This document shows positions 23,400 through 33,976 of a stretch of 64,000 nucleotides of DNA, one piece after another (position 1 is the first letter of the stretch; each line of letters begins with the position of its first letter). Source of the DNA: Oreohelix idahoensis (lineage: Eukaryota; Mollusca; Gastropoda; Stylommatophora; Oreohelicidae); assembly GCA_024509875.1 (NCBI GenBank), contig JAMPIV010011334.1, forward strand, positions 62,001 to 126,000, written 5' to 3'. Both the position numbers and the translations under genes were made by a program. The notes beneath the pieces were generated by a model, which saw nothing but the letters and a program-made list of their open reading frames with translations, ran no database searches and was not told the DNA's origin.

Positions 23400-24734
23400 A
23401 TGGCGGACCTGGCCAAGTTTCGATCTGCTGCTGTACAGACTGCAAAAGAGTTAGGATTAGATGGGCAAGTTATGGTTGCCTATGTCACTACGGAATGTGA
23501 CAAATTTATTGAACGCGAAGAAAGAAGGTTTGAAGCCGAAAGAAAGTTAGAGGCTGAAAGGGAAATTAAGAGGTTGCAGATTGAGGCTGAGGCTAAGAAA
23601 TTGGAAGCAGAAAGAGAAGACAAAAGATTAGCTGCAGAAAGAGAAGCCGAGGAAAGAAGACAGGCTGCAGAAAGAGAAGAGAAGAAATTAGCTGTAGAAA
23701 GAGAAGAGAAGAAATTAGCTGTAGAAAGAGAAGAGAAGAAATTAGCTGCAGAAAGAGAAGAGAAGAAATTAGCTGCAGAAAGGGAAGAGAGGAAATTAGC
23801 TGCAGAAAGGGAAGCAGAAAAGGAGGAGAAGAGATTACAAAGGGAACATGAGTTAAGACTAAGGGAGTTTGAGTTTCAAGGCCATGCTCCTGAAAATGGT
23901 GCCAGTCCCTTTGCCTCTGATGCCACTGCTAGCCAAGGAGCCTCAACCTCAGCTATGAATTTTCATTTAGATCATTTTGTTGAGAAAGACGATGATATTG
24001 AGAGCTATATAAATAGGTATGAGCTATTAGCTACCACGTATGGGTTAGAGAGAGAAAGGTGGAGCTTAAAGTTATCTCAGGGACTTCGTGGGGCAGCTTA
24101 TGAAGTTTTTGCAAAAATGAGCAGAGGTGATCAGGAAAATTATGACATGCTAAAGCAGGCTCTTTTGTTAAGGTATGAAAAGAATGCAGAATTTTATAGG
24201 AAAAAATTTAGGAATGCTAAACTACTGTCAGGTGAAACCTATCACCAGTTCTCTGCACGAATAGAGACATACTTGGAGAAATGGACTTCTCTGGGGAAAA
24301 CCCAAGATCTTAAGGAAATGGTCCTTATAGAGCAATTAAGAGAGTCCATGGCTCCAGACCTGAGAAAGTTTCTCATGGAACAAGGTGCAGAGAGGCTGGG
24401 TGAGTTGCTAAATGTTGCTGAAAGGTATCAAGCAGCTCAAGCAGAGGTAACAGGTAATAAAAAGAAACAAGTGGATAACTTTAGGGCACCACAGAACTTT
24501 AATAAATTTGATCCTAGGGATCAAAATAAAGGTAAGCACCAATTTGATAGGCCACGGTATGACAATAAAAATAAATTCCCACAATTCGATGAAAGGAAAT
24601 ATGATGAAAGAAAATCTTTCAACCAAGGAAAAAGGTGGTGTAAGAATTGTCAGATGGACAATCATGACACTGACCGTTGCAGAAGGAAACCTGTGTATAT
24701 GGCAACCCTTCAGGTCAGGTCGACCTCAAGATAG
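23400..24734 (+). CDS. gag: LTR-B1 Gag (444 aa) with E/K/R helix, capsid and CCHC knuckle
   Basis: Gag builds the retrotransposon particle. Residues 1-35 are a short ordered start (MADLAKFRSAAVQTAKELGL). Residues 36-160 are a charged helix of nine-residue repeats such as EREEKKLAA. Residues about 180-345 match the SCAN/Gag-like capsid fold (YGLERERWSLKLSQGLRG, YHQFSARIETYLEKW, LIEQLRESMAPDLRKFLMEQ). A CCHC zinc knuckle C-x2-C-x4-H-x4-C is at about 419-432 (CKNCQMDNHDTDRC). The ATG at 23400 is the first in frame and is matched in LTR-B2. The frame ends in a TAG at 24732-24734. LTR-B2 has CAG there and reads straight into pol, so the stop may be a mutation or a suppressible junction. Confidence 0.92.
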   Translation: MADLAKFRSAAVQTAKELGLDGQVMVAYVTTECDKFIEREERRFEAERKLEAEREIKRLQIEAEAKKLEAEREDKRLAAEREAEERRQAAEREEKKLAVEREEKKLAVEREEKKLAAEREEKKLAAEREERKLAAEREAEKEEKRLQREHELRLREFEFQGHAPENGASPFASDATASQGASTSAMNFHLDHFVEKDDDIESYINRYELLATTYGLERERWSLKLSQGLRGAAYEVFAKMSRGDQENYDMLKQALLLRYEKNAEFYRKKFRNAKLLSGETYHQFSARIETYLEKWTSLGKTQDLKEMVLIEQLRESMAPDLRKFLMEQGAERLGELLNVAERYQAAQAEVTGNKKKQVDNFRAPQNFNKFDPRDQNKGKHQFDRPRYDNKNKFPQFDERKYDERKSFNQGKRWCKNCQMDNHDTDRCRRKPVYMATLQVRSTSR

Positions 24735-24746
24735 GAGGAGGATATT

Positions 24747-27104
24747 ATGTTAGATACCACTCCAGAAGAGATGAGGAAGGCACAGGCTGGGGATAAAACA
24801 CTCAAGCCTTGTTTCAGAAAATTGTCAACTTGTCATACAACTCCAGGCAAGGGAGATTTTTACATGAAAAACAAGTTGATGTATAGGAAGACTGGAGCTA
24901 GATCCAAAGGTCAGGGACAACTGGTACTTCATAAAAGATATAGGGCAGACTTAATAAGGAGCCTACATGTGAAACCAGATGGGGACCATGAGAAAATAGG
25001 TACCATCATTCAAAAGGTGGCTCACAATTATTATTGGCCCAAAGCAAGATGGGACATTGAGAATTTTGTAGAAAGGTGTAGCATAGCACATGAGGGAACA
25101 CCCACAAGTGGGAACATGGATCAGGACCTGGACACGCCCCGGGGCAAAATTAGGCCTGATAATAAAAAGAAATATAGATTTGATAAAGTGGACCAAATGG
25201 AATGGGAAGCCCCTTTTCACGGACAAGCTTCACTTAACTGTTTTACAATGGCCACTATGCGGAGAGTGCAAAGAGATGTCTTACCCCAGGATAAGCCGAC
25301 AATCCCTCAATCGGACTTAAACAAACTGGAGGAAGAGGATGTAGAGAGGAAATCTCTCATCAAGAATTTTAAGTGGGGAGACAGCCCCAAAAGAAAAATT
25401 GGGCTTCTTTTGCCTGGGAGTCAGAATAAGTTACAAATTGGATGGCAGGGTCCATATACAGTTCTAGAGAAGGTGTCTAGAACAAATTATAAGATAGATA
25501 AGAAGGGGAAAGAAAAAATCTATCATGTGAATCTCCTGAAGAAATATTTGGAAAGAGAACATCAGGAAGAGACACACTTGTTGACCTTGTCCATCGCCAT
25601 GGAGATGAAAAAGGAACCACTTTCATCATTTGAATATCCATTACACCCCTGTGAGACAGCAGCACAGGTGAAAATCAGTACACATTTAACGAAAACTCAG
25701 AAAGAGAGAGTGCAACAGGTTCTAAATAATCATGCAGAGGTGTTAACAGACCGACCAGGGCATACAAACCTATTGGAATATGATATGAAACTAATAGACT
25801 CCACACCTGTCTGTATGAAACCATATTCGATTCCGTTTGCTAAGGAGAAAGCTTTGAAGGAAGAGATAGACTATCTGTTGAAGGAAGGAATTATTTCGCA
25901 CAGTGAGTCTTCGTATAGTTCCGGTGTTGTACTCTTAAGGAAGCCCTCTGGAGAACATAGACTCTGTATAGATTACAGGAGACTGAATGCTATTACAGAA
26001 GGACAGGTGGATCCATTGCCGGATACAAATCAGCTGTTTGCCAGACTAAATAAAGCTAAATATTTCTCAAAAGTGGATCTGAGTAAAGGATACTATCAGA
26101 TTCCAGTGAAGCCTGAGGTTAGACCATACCTAGCTTTTAGTACCTCAGAAGGACACTATGAGTTTAATAGATTGCCATTTGGATTGAAGAATGCGCCTAG
26201 TGTCTTCTCTAGAATGATGAGAAAATTATTGGATCCTCTGAATAATCCCTGTATAACAAATTTTATGGATGATATCCTTATAGCAACAGAAACATTTGAG
26301 GAACACATTGACTCTCTGAACATGCTGTTTGATCGACTTAGGGAGGCAAATTTAACAGCCCGACCAACCAAATGTTGCGTTGGATGTAAAGAATTGGAAT
26401 TTTTGGGACACACAGTTTATCAGGGAAACATGACCCCTGACCCAAAGAATTTAGAGAAACTACAGAAAGCCCCGAGACCACAAACCAAGAAGGACGTGAG
26501 ATCCTTTGTCTCATTATGTGGTTTCTACCAGAAGTATATCAAAAACTTTAATTCCATATGTGCACCGTTAACTGAATTGACACGTAAAGGACATCCAGAT
26601 CGCATTACATGGACACCACAATGTGAAATGACTTACCAAGAATTGAAGGAAAATCTCACAAGTAAACCCATTTTGAAATTACCTGACTTAAGTCAAGAAT
26701 TCATTGTAAGGACGGATGCCAGTAATATTGGGCTAGGAGCAACTCTACTACAGAAATCAGATGCATTGGATGGGGAATTAAGCCCAGTGGCATATGCTAG
26801 CAGAAAGTTGAATAAAGCTGAAATCAACTACTCAACTAGCGAAAAAGAATGTCTTGCAGTAATATGGGCGATAAAGAAATTCAATATTTATCTATATGGG
26901 AAGGCATTTAAGTTGCAAACAGACCACAAACCTTTATCGTTTCTAGCACAGGCTAGGCATGAGAACTCCAGGTTACTCCGATGGTCTTTACTTTTGGCTC
27001 CATATAATTTTAGCATTGAGTATATATCTGGAAAAACCAATTTGGGAGCGGATTTTTTAAGCCGCCATCCGTGTGATGAGAATCACCGTAAACCCCAGAA
27101 ATAA
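24747..27104 (+). CDS. pol: LTR-B1 Pol (785 aa): integrase remnants, then RT and RNase H
   Basis: The order is integrase parts first, RT second, as in Gmr1-type Ty3/gypsy elements. Residues about 70-115 resemble the integrase zinc-binding domain (HNYYWPKARWDIENF), but the final C-x2-C is incomplete. Residues about 116-218 are an unrecognised module where the DDE core should be. The integrase C-terminal region follows at about 219-270 (GWQGPYTVLEKVSRTNYKI). RT spans about 340-560, with DYRRLN (25972-25989) and the catalytic FMDD (26261-26272). RNase H spans about 650-775 (RTDAS, SEKECLAVIWAI, QTDHKPLS). No protease lies between Gag and this frame. Compared with LTR-B2, an internal deletion of about 0.3 kb near 25400 joins KRKIG to LLLPG and keeps one frame. 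RT/RNase H look intact. Confidence 0.92.
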   Translation: MLDTTPEEMRKAQAGDKTLKPCFRKLSTCHTTPGKGDFYMKNKLMYRKTGARSKGQGQLVLHKRYRADLIRSLHVKPDGDHEKIGTIIQKVAHNYYWPKARWDIENFVERCSIAHEGTPTSGNMDQDLDTPRGKIRPDNKKKYRFDKVDQMEWEAPFHGQASLNCFTMATMRRVQRDVLPQDKPTIPQSDLNKLEEEDVERKSLIKNFKWGDSPKRKIGLLLPGSQNKLQIGWQGPYTVLEKVSRTNYKIDKKGKEKIYHVNLLKKYLEREHQEETHLLTLSIAMEMKKEPLSSFEYPLHPCETAAQVKISTHLTKTQKERVQQVLNNHAEVLTDRPGHTNLLEYDMKLIDSTPVCMKPYSIPFAKEKALKEEIDYLLKEGIISHSESSYSSGVVLLRKPSGEHRLCIDYRRLNAITEGQVDPLPDTNQLFARLNKAKYFSKVDLSKGYYQIPVKPEVRPYLAFSTSEGHYEFNRLPFGLKNAPSVFSRMMRKLLDPLNNPCITNFMDDILIATETFEEHIDSLNMLFDRLREANLTARPTKCCVGCKELEFLGHTVYQGNMTPDPKNLEKLQKAPRPQTKKDVRSFVSLCGFYQKYIKNFNSICAPLTELTRKGHPDRITWTPQCEMTYQELKENLTSKPILKLPDLSQEFIVRTDASNIGLGATLLQKSDALDGELSPVAYASRKLNKAEINYSTSEKECLAVIWAIKKFNIYLYGKAFKLQTDHKPLSFLAQARHENSRLLRWSLLLAPYNFSIEYISGKTNLGADFLSRHPCDENHRKPQK

Positions 27105-27160
27105 TAATAAATTTCTCTATGTGAATATAGAATAAAGGACTGACATATAATGTCTGTTTT

Positions 27161-27171
27161 AAGAGGGGAGG
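27161..27171 (+). promoter_or_regulatory. LTR-B1 polypurine tract
   Basis: AAGAGGGGAGG directly abuts the 3' LTR (TGTCGTGG at 27172). This is the expected RNase H-resistant primer for plus-strand DNA. The complement occurs at 54317-54327 in LTR-B2. Confidence 0.88.
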
Positions 27172-29595
27172 TGTCGTGGAATATTCTAATCCACATATAT
27201 AAATTATCAAGTAAATATAAAGCCTAATAAATACATATAATAAATAAAGGAAGAAGAATGGTAAAGAACAGTGCTGTCACAATGAATGTACTCGAAATCC
27301 CCTTGTTTTCTACTGCGTATGCAAATTGTAACGTTTCACGTTGATATTAAAAGGCCTTCTGCAACATACACGCGTTTCCCAAACACACAATAAAATGTGC
27401 TGCCTTTCTAAGAAAAACCTTGAAATATGCAAGTTGACCTAAATTTTAAATTCCATTCATGTCTTTTTCTACACTATGTTACCAAGATCAAAAGACAGAT
27501 GGACAAAAGGATAGCGAGAAGGGAGAGGCAGAAAGCCGAACACTAAACACGCTTCGCGCGATACACAAATGCTGCCATCACGCGTGTAAGACTACAAGCA
27601 CTAACTTTTTCGGACGGACAGTGATAAATTCACTACCCTTCCCAGAGTTAGTTTTTAAAATCATAAAAAACGCTTATTAGGAAAGATAACAATAGATGGG
27701 TTTACGGTTGAAAACATAACAGTACCCAGACAGCACATCTTCGAAACAGGAGGTAGAAAATACATATTTTGAACGCAGCCACGTAGCTCTTTTAAATTTG
27801 GATATTTGGGTTCCTTAGGGCTTGCTGACAAAGAATATGTAAAACGTTACTCAAATAGTCCAGGAATTAATAAATTATAACCAAAATAAAATAGTGGGGA
27901 TGCCTGACAGCATGGAATCATTTCTGCTCATAAAATTTTTTTTATAACGTGTTTGAAAAAAATCTTACGTTACAGAATTAGCCTACCATGTAAACTCCAA
28001 ATTGATTGGAGCGCAACAAATGAAAGACTAACCACGATTGGTCGGGCTATAAATACTATCTTTCGTTGTTAGGGGAGACGTGAAAAGGTAACATTTTTTT
28101 CAAACACTTGTCGAAACGTGGCCTCATTGGCTAGACTCGCTGATATACTCACTTAGGAGCGTTAGTTCGAGACCACTAGTGCAAATAATCTTGATAAAGC
28201 AACAGTGCGTTGAAGCCAGCTCATATTTGTGTTAAATAAAAGCCTGGAACATAAGCAGATGGGAATTTGTGCCAGTAATTGTGCCAGAATTCATTGCTAA
28301 TCAACGTATCTGTGTTTATTTCCATGAAATTGTGGTAAGCTTGAACCATTCAGTATCTTTTAATGAAAATTGAATGTAAATTGTTAATTTATGCCTGTAT
28401 ATATATATATATGTGTAGTTCAGTGGCAAACAGGAGATAAAGCCTATAATGCTCCAGCCTGGACAGAGGGTGTCGGAGGGAAGTAAAACGGCATGGAATG
28501 GCCAAATAGTACACTGACACCTGGATGATTGATTAGACAGAAATAATGCTGGAAGTGCAGAGGCGTAGTGACCATTAAGGAGGGTAATGCTGGTATAAAG
28601 TATTTCAGATGAAGCTGACAGTTGGCCAAACGCTCTGAACTCAATGTTTGTGTTGTATTGTGCTCAGTGTAGAACTAGAGTATCAATTAGTTATGAAGTA
28701 GAAGGTACATCCTTCTTGTTTACAGGGACCGTGGTCTTGATGGTACTGAGCAGCACCTGGTCAGAGCTTTGCTGAATCCAGAGTCGGACAGCATACTCCT
28801 TGGTCCATTTAGCTTTCAGTGAGGTGTCTCCAGAGCCCAGAGGAGAATTCGAGCAGAGGAGTCCTTCCCTGCCGCCATCACGCAAGATAAGCTGATTTGG
28901 CCAGCTGAGCTCAACATTATGTCCCCTCATCTTGAAATGACTTTGTAAAAATAACATTCAGAGGGGAATTTAATTGTCTTAATATCAGGAACTGAGAACA
29001 TCTCCAATACTAGTCCCAAAAGACAAACTATTGAAGTCATGATGACAAATACCAACAGAGCTTGAACAAAACAAAACCAGTATTACCTCATATTACCACT
29101 ACACAACTGACACACATAGGATATTTTTAATAATATATGTCACTACAATATTCATATTGATAAAGTCTGTACATATACTTGTAATTAAAATTGATTGTGA
29201 TTCCTGGTTCCTTTGTATTTGAATCAGGACACATATACCTTTATGATAACCATGAATACATATTGTTATTTGAAAAGTTATCAGTGACTCCTTAAGATAT
29301 TCTCATAGAGTGTTATATGTATGTGAGTGTCACAGTGTTGTCAAGAGTAGTGGATTAAATTAAATTGTTTATCTGTCTGTTGTTGTGACTTACACTTCAT
29401 CATACACATACCCTAGACCCCTAACGTAGTCATCACACTATTCCAGAATAATTCTGACTGAGATATATAGATATGTGGTAGCAAGTAAGGTTATCTATAA
29501 TACACTACTCTTAATAGATATAGATACCTTCACAGCTGATCTCAGTCAGTACACTAAGTCCCCTATAAATATTTATAACATCCCACTTCACCACA
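27172..29595 (+). repeat. LTR-B1 3' LTR (2424 bp)
   Basis: Second LTR of LTR-B1. It differs from the 5' LTR mainly by retaining GATAAATTCACTACC near 27622, by a longer AT dinucleotide run near 28400 and by scattered substitutions. The antisense 88-codon frame is at 28691-28957. Confidence 0.93.
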
Positions 29596-29807
29596 ATCTC
29601 TCAGTTATTCCTTTGGCTCTAAGCGAGCACTGCTACTTCTGGATTGTAACTGTTGTTATTAACAAGCAGCGTGGCCTAAACATCCTTTGTAATAAGATAT
29701 ACTAGAACAAAGTAGGAAACCCGAGGTCTGTCAATAGTAAATATTGAACATAATGATGCTTACGTAGCAGGTATTTAAAAGAAATAAGAAAGTATAAAAC
29801 TACTTAC

Positions 29808-30430
29808 TTACTTAGTCGTTTCTCTTCTACACAGGGGCGTAGAAGTTTGCCAGAGAGTGCCATGCTATCCTGTCGGTTGTCTTTCTTCTGGCTTGGTTCA
29901 AATCTAGCCCTTGATCCTTTAGAGGTTGTCTAATGTTGTCCAGCCAGCCAACTCAGGGTCATCATTGGAGGTCTGGATCCCTGGCTCTTAGATTCACATA
30001 CTTGTCATGGTAGCCGATCTTCTCCCATTCTGCAGACATTCCCAAACCATCGTAGTTGGGACTGTTCTACTTGGCTCTGCAGGGGCTGGGGTTTGAGGCC
30101 TTACCGTATCGTCTGGTTGCGGATCCTCTTGTTCTTTCAACTACCTTCCTCAGATACCTTATTTCTGAAGTTTGGAGCTGACTTTTGTGGGTTATAGTCA
30201 TTGCCTATGACTTGCATCAATAGGCCAAGACTGAAACTTAGGTGGCGCGATAAATAGCCATCTTCGTCTTCTTGCCAACGTCTAATTTATTGAGGATTCT
30301 TAGATTTATAGCCTGAAAAAGTATCCCTGCTGCTGCTCTTCGAGTAGCCAACTCTTCTTGGATGCCTCTCTTCCAATCTATGACAGCTCTAAGATATTTA
30401 AAGTGGTAGAAAACTAGACAACCCAAAAGT
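29808..30430 (-). pseudogene. LINE 3' part: RT C-terminal remnant
   Basis: Reading on the minus strand, the segment YHFKYLRAVIDWKRGIQEEL, then KTKMAIYRAT, then after stops QLQTSEIRYLRKVVERTR, then TTDRIAWHSLANFYAP, matches the thumb and C-terminal part of non-LTR reverse transcriptases (pattern FKYLGS...I, KSKLQ.xEMRFLR). Several stops and frame changes make it a dead fragment. It ends in short AAGT repeats on the minus strand at about 29806-29817, like a LINE 3' tail. The exact clade is not determined. Confidence 0.7.
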
Positions 30431-30599
30431 AACTTCAGTTACATGAAGGCTTACATGGAGAATCAAAATCAGGACGTCAAAATTGCCTCGTTCCTGGAGT
30501 GAGTCGTGATTAAACATACTGCCAACTTTTTAGCACCTTCAAAATAATGCTTTATAAACAGTGGTCATTGTCACAACACTTTACTCAACCGTGAAATAT

Positions 30600-31003
30600 A
30601 GAACTGGGAAATTACCCAGACTTATTATAGACTCTACCATCACCAACCAAGATCTGCTTACTCGGAGCAAGCAAGAGGACATGCACACTATCATAGCTGG
30701 CAGACGCTGGAGCTGGGTTGGCCATATCCTCAGAAGAGACCCCGATGCCATCACAAGAACAGCTATGCTTTGGACCCTTGAAGGAAAACGAAAGAGAGGC
30801 CGACCAAAAACAACCTGGCGGAGGACTGTGGATGCTGAGATGCAAAGAATGAACCAGAGTTGGGGCACTGTACGAAGGATGGCCGCCGACCGAGCAAAGT
30901 GGAATCAATTTGTTGTTGCCCTACAAGACGCCACTAGGCGTGATGGCCACTGACTGCTTTGACGGTCGGCGGCTAAGGATCAAAGAAGAAGAAGAAGAAG
31001 AAG
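30600..31003 (+). pseudogene. LINE 3' end, plus strand (GRPKTTWRR-type C-terminus)
   Basis: An open frame ending at 30953 contains HTIIAGRRWSWVGHILRRD, then EGKRKRGRPKTTWRR, then ADRAKWNQFVVALQDATR. This is the typical C-terminal tail of a widespread class of non-LTR retrotransposon polymerases (RTE/jockey-like; the clade is uncertain). The 3' UTR GACGGTCGGCGGCTAAGGATC and an (AAG)n tail at about 30985-31003 follow. The catalytic RT part is absent, so this is a 5'-truncated copy. Close relatives lie at 48890-49290 plus 51669-51712. Confidence 0.78.
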
Positions 31004-32202
31004 AATTATAGACTCAGTAACCATTGTAACTTTCTTATTCGCCAGTGTAAGCTAGACAACAGAAGATAATGACCGTAATACATTGTCTAGTAAAGTATAG
31101 AAGTCAAAGAATATGACAGAATAGTTGGTATGTTTAATGTGACACGTGTGTAAGGATAGTAAAATAAACAAAAAATGGAAACCCGAAACATTTAAACAGT
31201 AAATAACAAACATAAACGGGAATGTTGTAGGCACACGTGAGAAATAACGAAATACAAAAATAGAGAAGAAAAGTAACAGGCTTACTGCGATGTAGACCCT
31301 ATGACCATCTGAACTGCGCCATCGCCCCACTGAAATGAATTGTGACAAACCACACAATTGCCTTAGAGATAAATAAATATCAGTGTAATGTTAGATTTTG
31401 TTAAACATAATCTTCAGTTGTTTTTCTCCTTTGTTAACTGCTGCTTCTTCTGCACTGTCTTCTCATCACATTCCCATGGAGTGGGCATCACTGATTTTGA
31501 AAGTATTAGATTATACTTTTCACTGTTGCTGAAGAATTTCTTCGTGCTACCGTTGTCACCTTAACACCCTACCATCGATTTGTGTATCTCCACATTCTAC
31601 GGTCTCAGGTGTCTTGAATCACTCCTGGTTACATCTCGCCGCATGTCACATGATAAGTTAATCGGTGTTTTTCTCTCTCTATATCTTCATCTTTTCTTTG
31701 AGCTTAAATTGCCAGCTACTAGCACTCTTTATGATTTTCTTTCGAAATTGTGTCTCACCCCTGTGTTATCGGGGTCTGACAGGGGACTTAAAAGTACTAT
31801 CATGTAACCTACCATGCGTATCGTAGGAAGCGACTAAGGAGGGTTGTACATATGACCGACTATTGATCCTGTAAATCTGCAAACGACATGTAAAACTCAT
31901 TGAAATGGGACAAGATCACCAGAGTGGAAATGGTGACAAGAATCAGACAAGTGTCAGTTGAATAAAAGATGAGAAGATGGCTCTGTCAAGGAATTGAGGT
32001 TATTAACACTGCCAGGCAGACCTTGTTCTGCAGTACCTAGGATAAATGAAGTAGTGTCAGACTGAAGGCACAATGAAGAAGAAGATAAGTGGAAACATAA
32101 ATGAAAATGCTGAGGAGGCCAGTAAAGACAATCAGCTGATAGCATACAAAAGGAGCTGTTTTTGAAGGTCTGTGCTCTGTGGGGAGCTATGGAGTATTGA
32201 TC
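31004..32202. other. Unassigned spacer
   Basis: A/T-rich sequence with only short open frames (up to 101 codons at 31052-31357, minus), none recognised. No repeat boundary was seen before the minisatellite begins. Confidence 0.5.
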
Positions 32203-33976
32203 GTGTGATGGCGTACCCCAAGAACATACCATCGTATCGTGTGATGGCTTACCTTACGAACACACCATCGTATCGTGTGATGGCGTACCCCAAGAACATA
32301 CCATCGTATCGTATGATGGCGTACTCCAAGAACTTACTATCGTATCGTGCGATGGTGTACCCCAAGAATATACCATCGTATCGTGTGATGGCGTACCCCA
32401 AGAACCCATCGTAAGTAACATACATACCATCGTTCGTGTGAAGGGCGTACCGCAAGTGATCGTGTTTATGGCGTACCCCAAGAACATACCATCGTACCGT
32501 GTCATGGCGTAAGCCAAGAACATACCATCGTACCGTGTAATGGCATACCCCAAGAACATACCATCGTACCATGTGACGGCGTACCCCAAGAACATACTAT
32601 CGTACCGTGTAACGGCGCACCCCAAGAACATACCATCGTACCGTGTGATGACGTACCCCAAGAACATACCATCGTACCGTGTGATGACGTACCCCAAGAA
32701 CATACCATCGTATTGTGTGATGGCGTACCCCAAGAACATACCATCGTACCGTGTGATGGTGTACCCCAAGAACATATCATCGTACGGGTGATGGCGTACC
32801 CCAAGAACATACCATCGTACCATGTGATTGCATACCCCAAGAACATACCATCGTACCGGGTGATGGCGTACCCCAAGAACATACCATCGTACCGGGTGAT
32901 GGAGTACCCCAAGAACATACCATCGTACCGTGTGAAGGCGTACCCCAAGAGCATACCTTCGTACCGTGTGATGGCGTACCCCAAGAACATACCATTGTAT
33001 CGTGGGATGGCGTACCCCAAGAACATACCATCGTACCATGTGATGGTGTACCCCAAGAACATACTATCGTTCCGTGTGACGACGTACCTCAAGAACATAC
33101 CATCGTACCGTGTCATGTCGTACCCCAAGAACATACCATCGTACCATGTAATGGCGTACCCCAAGAACATACCATCGTACCGGCTGATGGCGTACCCCAA
33201 GAACATATTATCGTATCGTGTGATGGCGTACCCCAAGAACATACCATTGTACCGTGTGATGGCGTACCCCAAGAACATACCATCGTATCGTGTGAGGGCG
33301 TACCCCAAGAACATACTACTGTACCGTGTGATGGCGTACCCCAAGAACATACCATCGTACCGTGTGATGGCGTACCCCAAGAAAAGCCATCGTACCAGGT
33401 GATGGCGTACCCCAAGAACATACCATCGTACCATGTGATGACGTACCCCAAGAACATACCATCGTACCGGCTGATGGCGTACCCCAAGAACATACCATCG
33501 TATCGTGTGATGGCGTACCCCAAGAACATACCATCGTACCGTGTGATGGCGTACCCCAAGAACATACCATCGTATCGTGTGATGGCGTACCCCAAGAACA
33601 TACCATCGTACCGTGTGATGGCGTACCCCAAGAACATACCATCGTATCGTGTGATGGCGTACCCAAAGAACATACTACTGTACCGTGTGATGGCGTACCC
33701 CAAGAACATACCATCGTATCGTGTGATGGCGTACCCCAAGAACATACCATCGTACCGTGTGATGGCGTACTCATGGAACATACCATCGTATCATGTGATG
33801 GCGTACCACAAGAACATATAATTGTATCGTGTGATGGCGTACCCCAAGAACATACCATCGTATCGTGTGATGGCGTACCCCAAGAACATACCATCGTACC
33901 GTGTGATGGCGTACCCGAAGAACATACCATGGTATCGTGTGATGGCGTACCACAAGAACATACCATCGTACCGTGT
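32203..33976. repeat. 36-bp minisatellite, about 49 units
   Basis: The unit reads GTGTGATGGCGTACCCCAAG followed by AACATACCATCGTACC, repeated head to tail with scattered substitutions. A degenerate interruption lies around 32405-32465. Because 36 is divisible by three and the unit lacks stops in several frames, long spurious open frames arise on both strands (plus-strand YRVMAYPKNIPS repeats, minus-strand GYAITRYDGMFL repeats). A protein-coding role is not supported: several frames are equally open and there is no unique flanking domain. Parts show higher-order structure. The array ends about 740 bp upstream of the GPCR start codon. Confidence 0.95.

Larger units (their letters stand above)
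20887..29595 (+). mobile_element. LTR-B1: Gmr1-type LTR element lacking protease and integrase core
   Basis: LTRs at 20887-23286 and 27172-29595 both start TGTCGTGG and end CACCACA. They enclose a primer-binding site, gag, a pol in the order integrase parts, RT, RNase H, and a polypurine tract. The flanks are ACCTC on the left and ATCTC on the right, an imperfect 5-bp duplication with one mismatch. LTR differences are few: some substitutions, a 15-16-bp deletion near 21337 and a longer AT run near 28400. The insertion is therefore fairly young. Missing protease and missing integrase catalytic core make it non-autonomous by content. A second copy in opposite orientation lies at 51893-60985. 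Confidence 0.92.

Noticed and set aside
32249..33966. Long ORFs up to 310 codons in the minisatellite, on both strands
   Set aside because: Three or more frames are open at once because the 36-bp unit is divisible by three and has no stops. There is no start context, splice sites or non-repeat domain.
32203..33976. CRISPR-like array
   Set aside because: Units are contiguous 36-mers without unique spacers in a eukaryotic context; it is a tandem minisatellite.
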